Shown: piece after piece, positions 24,858 through 35,309 of the stretch | Layout of the letters: each line of letters opens with the position of its first letter | How positions within the stretch are numbered: position 1 is the stretch's first letter | Source of the DNA: Zanthoxylum bungeanum | Taxonomy: Eukaryota; Streptophyta; Magnoliopsida; Sapindales; Rutaceae | NCBI GenBank assembly: GCA_019454045.1 | Contig: SKCR01033660.1 | Span: 868,001 to 932,000 of the forward strand | DNA length: 64,000 nt | Direction: 5' to 3' | The notes under the pieces: generated by a model | What the model was told of the DNA's origin: nothing | The model's database searches: none | Seen by the model: only the letters and a program-made list of their open reading frames with translations | Translations under genes and position numbers: made by a program

Positions 24858-25050
24858 TTTTTTTTTTTTTTTTGAAATTGTTAGAAATTTATGTACCAGA
24901 TCATCCATTTCGGATTTAAGTTGAGCAGGTAAAACTCTCAATTATTCCAAATTCTTACAAGAAACTCACTATATGAATTCGAACTCAGAAACTCAATGTA
25001 GAGATCATGAACCCTACACCACTAAACCACGCCCCTTGAGACTTGGCCCC
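24858..25050 (-). mobile_element. SINE-like relic (copy B, left)
   Basis: Counterpart of 19692-19870. On the minus strand it shows GGCGTGGTTTAGTGGTGTAGGG and a box-B-like GTTCGAATTC. Confidence 0.5.
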
Positions 25051-25471
25051 AGTGATATGCTTTTGTCATTAAATAGAAGACCTTGAAACTTTATACTAAA
25101 ATCTTTATATGATGGTTGTTCAATTTCAAACATAAATCCTTTTTAAGAAGTTGAAATTAATTAAACTTTTACTCAATATAATAATTTTTTTTAAAAAAAA
25201 ATTAAAGGAAACACGTTTGAATAATTGATTAATTTTATTTACAATTATCTATTATTATAAGAATATCCTTGTAATTACTTTGAAAGAATGAAAAGATTCT
25301 CTAGAAGAAATATGAGAATATGTTTTTAGCTGTAAATTCACCTTCCTTGTATGATCTTAAACTTGCAAAAGTGACGAATCAATTTACCCTAACCCTAATT
25401 CAAATAAGGTTTTTTTTTTTTTTTTTTTTTGCTAAAAGGAAAAAAAGATTTGAAGGTTGTGCATTAATTAC

Positions 25472-25585
25472 CTCACCATTGTTAGAGACTTGTTGCGATG
25501 ATGAAAGCTCAAGATTAACAGCCTCTGAAGGAATAGTTGCACGGTCACCGGTAGAAACTTCCGCCATTGATGCTGCTGAATGCAT
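25472..25585 (-). pseudogene. Exon-like block, 38 codons, copy B
   Basis: Base-for-base identical to 20332-20445, with the same ATG and the same GTAATT donor. The next exons are likewise absent. Its perfect conservation contrasts with the diverged flanks. Confidence 0.4.
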
Positions 25586-25759
25586 GCTTATATCATACAG
25601 AAGAAGAATAATAATAAGAAAAAAGAAGGGAATAAATGGATAACAAATATGATTTGATAGCTACTGGTTAGAGATGCTTTTTTTTTTTTCCTAAAAAAAA
25701 AATTATCTTTTTTATTTTTTGTGTTTTTATTTTTAATTTATCAATACGTTACGTCTCCA

Positions 25760-25930
25760 AATGGCGTGATTTGATAGTATAGGGTTTAGAATTTCATTTT
25801 GAGGTCCTGAATTCGAATTCAAATAGTATGTTTTTTGTAAGAGCTCGAAATAATCAGAGATTTTACCTATTCCGTTTAAGTCCGGAATGAATGATTTGAC
25901 GGTGAGATTTATATCGATTTAAAAAAAAAA
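25760..25930 (+). mobile_element. SINE-like relic (copy B, right)
   Basis: Counterpart of 20626-20802: GGCGTGATTTGATAGTATAGGG, box-B-like GAATTCGAATTC, and an A-rich tail. Confidence 0.5.
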
Positions 25931-26605
25931 TGCTTTTTGTTTTTTGTGTTTTTGTTTTCAATATATCGATGCGTTACATCATGATTGCACTTTCAGAGGA
26001 GGAGGAGGTAATTAACGTGACACAAATGCATTATTGTTTATACCTACACATATAGACTATTAAATATTTTCCCCAAAAGTTTCTTTATTTCTTCCCCTTT
26101 TTTGTGCTTTAAATAAACTTTTTAATTAATTGTTTCAAGCGTCCAAGGTCGAAGAAAAAAATATTGTAGAAATTATTAAAAGATATATTTATTTTATTGA
26201 GCTTAAGAAATAAATAAATAAATATTTATTTATTTATTTAAATAGAACACAATATTATCTATTATTATTCATTTTATACGCATACAATTATAAAAATATG
26301 AGTAATAAACCAAAAATATAAGAGACAAATATTCTTAATACAGGGATATAGTGGAAGTTATAGGGAGCTACAATATTTTTAGTGGGAAGATTAAAAATTT
26401 ATGATTGTATAGAATTATGGACATTCATACATATAAATTATCTTATTTATAAAACTTTCTTTTAGATGTCCATAATATAGATAACATGTTTCGTTAAAAT
26501 ATTTGCTAGTAAAAATCCATTGGAAAAAGACTAGTGAATGAAAAATAGTGCAATGCATATAAGTCCCTTCAAGTCGTTAACTTTTATTTAATAATAAATA
26601 ATATA

Positions 26606-26645
<40 letters not shown>

Positions 26646-26878
26646 AATTATGTTCATCTATTTCAATAAAACTTTATTATTTATTGCACAAATTTATATG
26701 TTTCCACATCATTCTCGTGTCTTAAGCTTATCATGAGCAGTTGCAAGAATGAAATATTGTATAATGTGTAATATGCCACCGGATACTACGTAATTAAATA
26801 TGATATTTCAGGACCCATAATTAATATTTTATATTATAAATGAAGATAATTTTTCGTAATAATTTTCCTATATAAAAT

Positions 26879-27475
26879 TGTTTGCGCGATTTTTGTGCGC
26901 GAATAAGAAAGAGAAACGTGTAAAGTTCAAACCTCCTGAGATAAAGTCATAGCAATGAGTGTTTGATTAAGTGAATAAGTCTGCAAGGGGCGCAAACACA
27001 CAAATTACAGTCCTAAAAGTTATAGAAACTAAAAGATAAAAAAAAAATGTTCGTTTGAGTCTTTTCTCTTTGTCCGAGTGAACTTTTATAGTGGAACTTG
27101 TAAACTGCTTGAGTTGTCCCAGTATCTCCCTGCAGCTGCTGGATCGTGCCTTCAACCGTTGGTTGTGGGTCTCAATTGCTTGATCGTGGATTGAGTGAGA
27201 CTTATAAACTGCTTGGGCGATCCCAGTATTTCCCTGCAGCTGCTGGATCGTGCCTTCAACCGTTGGGTTATGCGTCTCAATTGCTTGGTTGTGGAGGGAA
27301 AACTGTCAAACTATTGCGATTGTGGAAGCAACTGCATCATGCATGTTCGTCCTAACCGCTTCTTTGGTCGTCTCAACTCTTCGTCGCTCTTCGCTCTATC
27401 GTCCTTCATTCATTCGTTCTTTTCTTCGTCTAATGGCGATTTCGTTATAGGGTGACCTTATTTCTTTTTTCAACA
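26879..27475. mobile_element. 597-bp LTR-like insertion in copy B
   Basis: Copy A lacks this segment. It starts TGTTTGCGCG, ends TTTTTTCAACA, and is flanked by AAAAT (26874-26878 and 27476-27480). TG..CA ends with a 5-bp duplication fit a solo LTR. It contains a 104-bp tandem duplication (27101-27204 and 27205 to about 27295). The family is not recognised. Confidence 0.7.
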
Positions 27476-27822
27476 AAAATACTTCATGTATTTATATTTT
27501 ATATAATATTAATAAATGTATCAACCTGATAAAGCTTTCAAAATTCAAACCATGATTTGAAAGAATTTTCTTTTTTGAATTAAAAAAAAAAATCACGAGC
27601 TCTTCGAAAGTCATTTTTATATTGAAATCATCAATATATTTTTGAAAATTTGTAAAGTCAATTCGTAATTTTTACAAGTTTTTGAGATAAAATTACATGA
27701 CATAGTAGATATATATTAACATATCATATTTATAACAAATTTTCACTAAAGCATTTTTACTTTATTATTCAAATTGTTTTAATCCCTAAGAATGATTATA
27801 GCTTTATTAACAACGTATAAAC

Positions 27823-28025
27823 TGTAGAAATTGAAGAGGACAAGTTGAAGAAATATGTCTTTTTCTTATATTTCACAATGCCATTTAATACTATATATAC
27901 ACATGTTTGAAATTTAAAATAAGAAAGAGATTAACTACTAGATAAATGACATAATAACAAAAGATTCAAAAATTGATATTCCTTGATTTTCTCCCTTCAA
28001 TTATCTTGATTATGGAATCTTATCA
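27823..28025 (-). repeat. 3' LTR of the young copia element
   Basis: 203 bp from TGTAGAAATTGAAGAGGAC to GGAATCTTATCA. The adjacent minus-strand CTTGCGGGGGCA is the likely polypurine tract. Confidence 0.95.
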
Positions 28026-28029
28026 TGCC

Positions 28030-28840
28030 CCCGCAAGATGGACGGTCGTGGAGAGAGTCCGATCTTGGACTTGAGTGAATTGAAAGGAGACCGAGCAAGC
28101 GGTTTGTGAGGACGTCCGCTAGTTGATCAGCTCCAGAGATGTGTGAGACCCGGAGTAGACCATTTTGAACTTGTTCCCGGATGAAGTGGTAGTCAAGCGC
28201 GACGTGTTTCATGCGTGAGTGGAAAACATGATTGGAGCATAAATTGGTTGCCCCAACATTGTCACAGTAGATTACTGGTTGGAGAGAGAGAGTGACACCA
28301 AGTTCAGTAAGGAGAGCACAAATCCATCTAATTTCGGCAGCAGTGGAGGCTACTGATCGGTACTCAGCCTCAGTGGATGAGCGTGCAACAGAGCGTTGTT
28401 TCTTGGAGCTCCAGGAAATAGGATTATGACCCAGATATACTATGTAAGCACCAGTGGCGGTGAAGTCGTCCTTGTTGCCAGCCCAATCAGCGTCGGAAAA
28501 GGCATGGAGTGCGAGAGGGGAGTTCCGGCGGAGAAATATGCCATGGTCCAGAGTGCCACAGAGATATCGCAGTAGACGCTTGACTGCATGCCAATGGTCA
28601 TCGGTCGGTTGATGCATAAACTGAGAAAGTTTGTTTACAGTATAAGCAATGTCTGGTCGAGTGAGGGAGAGATACTGGAGGCTCCCGAAAATAGTTCTGT
28701 ACTCGGTCGGATCAGGTAAAGGAGATCCAGATTGTAATGTGAGTGTCGGGTTTGTCGCCAGAGGAGTTGGGGCTGGCTTGGCGTCAATCATGTGGGTTCT
28801 GGTGAGCAGATCGGCAATGTACTTGCGTTGACTAAGGAAA
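28030..28840 (-). pseudogene. Copia RNase H domain
   Basis: The open minus-strand reading contains YRTIFGSLQYLSLTRPDIAY, HAFSDADWAGNKDD, SKKQRSVARSSTEAEYRS, VIYCDNVGATNL and SRMKHVALDYHFIREQV. The domain is complete, but it is out of frame with the RT next to it, so the polyprotein is broken. Confidence 0.9.
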
Positions 28841-29756
28841 AGATCATGTTGTGGCTAGTAACCTCCACCCCAAGGAAATAAGCAAGTTGGCCAAGGTCCT
28901 TGAGAGAGAAGCGCTGAGAGAGTTGGTCAATGAATCGTGGACAGCTGCAACATCATTTCCAGTGATGATGATGTCGTCGACATAGACTAAGAGATATAGT
29001 GTGGTGTGGGCGTTGGTGAAGATGAACAGAGGTGTCGGCCTGTGAGTTGGTGAAGCCGGACTGTAGAAGAAATTGACGCAGTTCATGGTACCATGCTCGA
29101 GGAGCTTGTTTGAGGCCGTAGATGGCTTTGCGAAGTTTGCAGACGTGATTGGGGTGATCCCGATCAATGAAGCCCGAAGGTTGTGACATATAAACATCTT
29201 CAGTGAGAGTGCCTTGAAGAAAGGCATTGTTGATGTCAAGTTGTCGGAGAGACCATCCTTGACTAACCGCAAGACTGAGAACAATCCGAACTGTGGTCGG
29301 CTTGATGACTGGGCTGAAGGTTTCATAATAATCCACGCCAGGACGTTGATGGAATCCCTTGGCAACTAATCGAGCTTTGTACCTGTCAATAGAACCGTTA
29401 GCATTAAATTTGGTGCGAAAAATCCACTTACAGCCGACCAGGTTCTGGTCGGGACAGGGTGGCACTAGTTCCCATGTCCCATTGCGAAGTAGAGCATTAT
29501 ATTCTTCCGACAAAGCTTGGCGCCACTTAGGGTCTTTGAGGGCTTGGGTAATGGTGGTGGGTTCGAGAGTAGGTTGCAGAAGCTGGGCGTGAAGGTTAAG
29601 TTTTTGAATTGGTTTGTGGAGGTTGTGCTTGGAACGTGTGACAATGACACGGGGTAAGTCGGAGGATTCATACGGGTGGTCGGTTTTGGTGTGGGCGGGT
29701 ATGGGTTGTGTAGTTGAGTTTGCAAGTGGTCGGTTTTGTTTTGTGTGGTCGGGCAC
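28841..29756 (-). pseudogene. Copia reverse transcriptase
   Basis: Contains WRQALSEEYNALLRNGTWEL, RYKARLVAKGFHQRPGVDY and LDINNAFLQGTL in one frame. LLVYVDDIIITGND (catalytic YVDD box) is in another, so a frameshift lies near 29010-29080. It is a close relative of an active RT but no longer continuous. Confidence 0.9.
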
Positions 29757-31233
29757 AGATGCTGTAGTTGAGAGGTCATGTGCAGATGTGCTCGGTTGGT
29801 ATATGTGTGGTCGGTGTTGGGTTGTGGTCGAGAGTGGTCAGGTGGAGTGTCGCCGGTTGTGTTTTTGGGGAGGGTTGATACCCGACTGTGTGTATGAGGT
29901 CGGTTGTTATGTGGATTATTGGTGAGGGGTGAGTGACCTGTAGTGGGTCGGTCGAGGTTAGAGTGATCATCGAGTTGTGGTAATTGTGGACTTGTTTGTG
30001 GTCGGTCAGAATTGGTTTGATTGGTAAGTGATGATGATGCTCTGGATTGGTTATGCCCGATAGGGCTTCTGTGGTCTGCTGATGCTTGTGAAGTGGTTGT
30101 ACCTGTGGGAGTAATGTGAGGTGGAGGGGGAGGTTGGCTCGGGGCATTGATGGGTGTGGAATTCTGTCGGGGTGCAGGGTCGACATTCTGCAATGGTGGG
30201 TCCAGTACCGGTAAGGTCATGGAGCACCATTCAGAGATGTTGTAAGGAGTGGCACGGGAAGGAGACAAAGGAGATGTGGCAAAGGGAAAAATTGACTCAA
30301 CGAAGCGGACATGTCGGGAGGTGTAAAGTCGATTTGTGGAAGGCTCGAGACAGAGATAAGCCCTCTGAGTGAGAGAATATCCTACGAAGACACAAGGAGA
30401 TGACCGAGACTGAAGTTTGTGAGATGTGTATGGACGGAGCCAAGGGTAACAGAGACAGCCAAAGCTGTGAAGTTTCGAGTAGTTCGGCATATGATCGAAG
30501 AGTTTTTGATAGGGGGAGTGATGGTGTAAGGTCGGTGTGGGCATCCGATTTATAAGATAGATTGCAGTGGAGAACGCAAAGGGCCAATATGAGAGAGGCA
30601 TGTAGGATTGAGTAAGAATAGAAAGACCTGTCTCGACGATATGTCGATGACGACGTTCAGAGTACCCATTGTGCTCAGGAGTGTGAGGAGGAGAAGTGAG
30701 ATGGGAGACCCCATGGATTGTTAGGAAGGAAGAGAGGGCTTGGTATTCCCCCTCATTGTCAGAGTAGAGTGATATTATAGGGCGATTGAAGAATTTTTCG
30801 ACCAGTGCCTTGAAGCGCACAAAGACATCACGGGTGTCGGATTTTCGTTTTAGGGGATAAAGCCATATGTATTTGGTGAAGTGGTCGATAAAGATTATGT
30901 AGTATTTGAAGTTGTCGAAGGAGTAGACCGGGGAGGTCCATAAATCTGTATATATAACTTCAAGAGGGCAGATGTAGTAAGAGTGGAGGAAGAGAACGGT
31001 AATTTGTGACTTTTATTGCATTGGCATGCATTACAATGATAAATTGAATAAAAGGAATTAGAGACAGCAGAATTAAATGAAGACATGATGCGTTTGAAGA
31101 TTGACGACGAGTGATGTCCGAGCCGATGATGCCACTCAGGGACAGTGGTGCTGACACTTGAAAAGGCGATTAGAGGGGACCAAGTGGGGGAGGTCGGCCA
31201 TTCGTAGACACCATCTTTAGTTCGACCCTGCAA
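29757..31233 (-). pseudogene. Copia integrase and GAG-pre-integrase
   Basis: The minus-strand reading has WHHRLGHHSSSIFKR and CNACQCNKSHKLPF (pre-integrase zinc-binding block). It then has LYSDNEGEYQALSSFL, PHTPEHNGYSERRHRHIVE and SPYQKLFDHMPNYSKLHSFG, the integrase core with Asp and Glu in their usual setting. A long Pro/Thr/His-rich linker follows before RT. The frame changes near 30850. Confidence 0.9.
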
Positions 31234-32582
31234 CAGAACTGCCCCCCGTGCGGAGATTCTTCACATGAAAAGAATATGGTAAAAACTCAATGGAAGTGTT
31301 ATTGGACTTGCAAAATTGAGAAATGGAGATGAGATTACGTTTCATATTGGGAACATATAAAACATTGGATAAGGTAAAAGAGTTAGTTATAGTATTAAGA
31401 GAGGTAGAACCGTGGTGGGAAATGGGTAGTGCAGTGCCGTCACCGATCATTATTTCATATGTGCCGTCATAAGGATGGTGGAGAGCAAGGTTGTTCAGAT
31501 CAGTAGTGACATGATGTGAGGCTCCACTGTCGAGAAGCCAGTTTGGTTGGATGAAGAGGTGGTGGTAGCATTTGCTTGATATTGCCAAGGACTGGGCGTG
31601 CGAGGGTTGGAGGAGTTGGTCGACCGGGTTGGTGGTTGCGCACCGGGGAAGTGTTGGCGGAAGAGAGGGCATTGGGAGACCACATGGCCTTGATTGCAGC
31701 ACCATTGGCAACGACCAAGAAATGGACGAGGAGGATGTCGGTCGGTTCTAGTGTTGGTGGAAGTGTTTCTGGGAAGTTGGTGGTTGGTGGTTGGTGTAAA
31801 CCGACCGGTCTGGGCAGTGTTATTTGGATGTGGTCGGTTAGGTCCGAACATTGGTGGGATGTGCGGATGCTGGGTGGGAAGGGGAGCTGGTTCTGTTGCG
31901 GAGTGATAACTCCTTGTTGATGAGTTTTTCATGGAGTTCATCAAAGAGAATAGTGGAATCACGGCCATTGACAGAGTCGATGATGGACTGATAGTTATCG
32001 TCAAGTCCGTCAAGCACCTTTTCAATTAGATCTTCATGGTCAAGAGGTTTACCAAGGGCGGCAAGTTGATCGGCTGTGGTTTTGATGAATTGCATGTATT
32101 CGGTAATGGTTTTAGGGCCTTTGGTGATGTGTTTAAGATGATCTTTGAGTTGTTTGATGTGACCCCGAGATGGACGGGCATAGGTGTTGGCAAATTTTGC
32201 CAGGCTTCATAGGTGGTGGTGGATTGGGTGATGAGAGGGACTAGCGATGGTGATAGGGTGCCGACCAGAGCTGCAAAGATCAGTTTGTCTTGGCGTAGCC
32301 AGGTATGATATTCGGGATTTGGTGAAGTGACATTATTGGTTGTGACGGTACGTTGTGGGGTTTGATGATTCCATCAATGTGTTTTTGTAAATCGTAGCCG
32401 ATGAGAATGGCTTCAATTTGGGTTTTCCAGGAGAGATAATTCGTTGATGTGAGTTTGATTGAGTTGTGGATGGCAACTATGATCAAAGGTTTTGTAGGTT
32501 CTTGGGTGTTGGGGATGACATTTTGGGTACCGTCGGAGGCCATTGGAACGGAGGATGGAGATAGTGGAGAAAAGTTTGCCAA
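31234..32582 (-). pseudogene. Copia gag and protease
   Basis: The gag reading opens near 32582 and includes LTSTNYLSWKTQIEAILIGY, then AALGKPLDHEDLIEKVLDGL. Next come a zinc knuckle, CQWCCNQGHVVSQC, and a protease with WLLDSGASHHVTTDL. At least two frameshifts (near 32280 and 32000) break the chain. Confidence 0.85.
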
Positions 32583-32631
32583 GTGATGTTGGGAAAAAAA
32601 AATTAGAGAAGGGATCTGGGCGCTGATACCA

Positions 32632-32835
32632 TGTAGAAATTGAAGAGGACAAGTTGAAGAAATATTTCTTTTCTCTTATATTTCACAATGTCATTTAATA
32701 CTATATATACACATTGTTTGAAATTTAAAATATGAAAGAGATTAACTACTAGATAATGACATAATTACAAAAGATTTAAAAATTGATATTCCTTGATTTT
32801 CTCCCTTCAATTATCTTGATTATGGAATCTTATCA
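32632..32835 (-). repeat. 5' LTR of the young copia element
   Basis: 204-bp partner of 27823-28025. The adjacent primer-binding site is at about 32619-32631. Confidence 0.95.
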
Positions 32836-33300
32836 TAAACCGTAGACTTTTATTTAACACTTTAAGTATTATTTGTGAATATACAGATTTTTAATTTGAC
32901 ACTTTTAAGTATCTCAATTATAAATTTGTTTCAAGTATTTATTGATGAATTTACGGCTTCAAGCGTATAGACTACGAGTCCAATTATATATATATATATA
33001 TATATATTTTTATAAATAATTTGGCCAATATTATTTAATTTTGATACTCAATCAAATTTTTGTGATTCAGGATCCTGAATATTTACATACATTTTATATG
33101 TTGACAATGGTCTATATTAAAATCAAATTTTATCATATATCAACGCCATATATATATTTGACCATAATTTTGTTCATTTCCAATATGTGTCCAATGAGAT
33201 CTCTAAATTTCATAATATATTATCGACTGTTAGGGTAATTCAGATCTCTTTATTATATACATTTATGTATTTTATTGGGCATTTAAAAGATTATTCGAAT

Positions 33301-35309
33301 ATAAATATATTTATATTATTTTAATAGATAAATAATTATTAATGATGATGATGATGTGATATAAAACATCATATAATATTATAGAGAATAAAAAAGTTGA
33401 ATCTCAATTAACGTGTCTTTTAATAAGAGTGGAGGCGTTATATTATTTGAGGGGCATTTAAATATGTTAATATGTAGTATTAATGAGTTAAATATTTTAT
33501 TATTATTTTATAAATAAAAAAATTAGGAAATTTATGAGATCGGTATTGGACTTGGACACAAATAGTCCACATAACATTGACAAGTAGATTGGTTATGTCC
33601 CAAGGGACTTATTTTGGTGGTGTAGGAATCATGATCTCACCTTGAGGTTTTGGATTCGAATTCAATAAATGTGTTTCTTGTAAGAGCCTGAGACATATTC
33701 TCTGCTTAAATCGAAAGAGATGATTTGACGACAGAATTTTCAACTATTCTCAAAAAACAAAAAAAAAAAGAAAAAAGAAAAAAGAAAAAAGAAAAAAGTA
33801 GATTGCTTATGCTCTAACAATCACAAAATTCAAGAGGGTATGCCCAAAAAAATCATTATATCCCCATCACTTGGTTAAGAAGATAAATAAATAACGAGCA
33901 AACCAATAAAAAGCCCAAAAAACAAAAAATCGACTAATCAAATGGTAAAGTTTGAATACAGTTTTAATCCACTCTGTAATGAAAAGATAAGCCTCTATTA
34001 ATGTTAATACAATTTTAACAAATTTTAATGTGAATATATTTTCTCACTATAATTAAAGCCATATAGAAGTTCAGATGATCACTCAAGAAACAATTCTATG
34101 ACACGAACCATCCCTAAAGAATAACAAAACAATCTGATATTTATATGCTGAATTTTTTATTGAGTTATATTTTGTAAAAGTGTGAGATTATGTGTGATTC
34201 GAATTCTCCACCGTAAATAATTTGAAATCATATATTTATTTTTTCAAACGATGTTCAGGTAAATGATTTTTTTTTCTCAAAGTACACACAAGAAGATAAA
34301 AAATTAAAGGGAAAGTTTTTTTATCCTGTGTAGAAAAAGAAATTAAGATTCAATGAGTTTATTTATAATTCCTCAATTATGATTGAGTAGTGATATAAGC
34401 ATAGATGGTCTCTCTATATACATCCGCAAGGGTGCAAATATCGGTTCTGATTAGTTTGATCAAACTCACACATCCTAATGAAAATTAATATATTTGGTAA
34501 TGTGCTAAAAATATTTGGTTTCCGTTTTATTTTAGGAAACATACATCGAAACAATTGCTCAACGGGATGAGGTATATATATTTTAAAGACAATATATACT
34601 ACATAGGTCTAAGGTATTGTCTCTTTATCTCATTTATTTCATATTCATTTTTGTTTTATTTTTAACTTAATTTAAAAAATAACTATAATACCCCTTAAAC
34701 AACAACAAATTAAACAATAGAAAACAAAAACATAGATAATAAATAACAAAATAAATATGACCCCGTGTCATTATGTTCTCCAAAGATTTTCCTGTGAGTT
34801 GAACCGGCCGTCTCGATTGAATCTTAAAATTGGGTGTTAAAAATCGATCAAAATCAATAAAATTAATGAATATAATCAATTGATTTCTAAAAAAATTAAA
34901 TCAAAAATTACAATGAAATAAAACGTTATTTGGTTTTTTCCGATCAAACCAAAACGAATTAATCAATTGAATCAATAATATATTGAAAATTTTAAATTAC
35001 CGATTCGATTTTTAAAACTCAGAATCTAAGTATATTTTCATTTAATTAACATTTTCACATTTTCACTTTCACTTTCACTTATATACGTATGCCGTTGGAT
35101 TTTACGCATTAGCAAATCCAGCCGTTAAAGACCGACCAGGGCCCCAGTGATTCTTTTGCTTTCCGTTGACCATTAAAAACCTTTGACCACCTCACAACAT
35201 CTTTGTTCTCTCCCTCTAAAAAATATCTGATGATCGCCGGATACCTGATTCCGGTCACAAAATATCAAAACACCCCCTGAAGTCCCTCAAATTTACGATA
35301 ATATTCATC
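33301..35309. other. Intergenic region upstream of the membrane-protein gene
   Basis: AT-rich. It holds the SINE-like copy at 33596-33800 and, near its right end, the probable promoter and 5' UTR of the gene starting at 35310. No coding region was seen. Confidence 0.4.
33596..33800 (+). mobile_element. SINE-like relic with A-rich tail
   Basis: Plus orientation: GGTGGTGTAGGAATCATGATC, box-B-like GGATTCGAATTC, the conserved GTGTTTCTTGTAAGAGCC, then a tail of A runs broken by G (AAAAAAG repeats). It lies outside the A/B duplication, so it is an independent insertion. Confidence 0.55.

Larger units (their letters stand above)
27823..32835 (-). mobile_element. Young Ty1/copia retrotransposon, complete in structure
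   Basis: Both LTRs (27823-28025 and 32632-32835) are about 203 bp and differ at roughly ten positions by eye. Target duplication TAAAC lies at 27818-27822 and 32836-32840. Next to the right LTR the minus strand reads TGGTATCAGCGCCC, a primer-binding site for initiator Met-tRNA. The order gag, protease, integrase, RT, RNase H is complete, but several frameshifts split the polyprotein. Copy A marks the empty site. Confidence 0.95.
24751..33300. repeat. Segmental duplication, copy B
   Basis: Direct counterpart of copy A, interrupted by a 597-bp LTR-like insertion (26879-27475) and a 5,013-bp copia (27823-32835). Removing these leaves about 2.9 kb colinear with copy A. Many single-base and small indel differences separate the copies outside the exon-like block. 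Confidence 0.85.

Noticed and set aside
29614..29925. 103-codon plus-strand ORF within the young copia
   Set aside because: It lies antisense to the Pro/Thr/His-rich linker between integrase and RT. The biased composition of that linker creates open frames on both strands.
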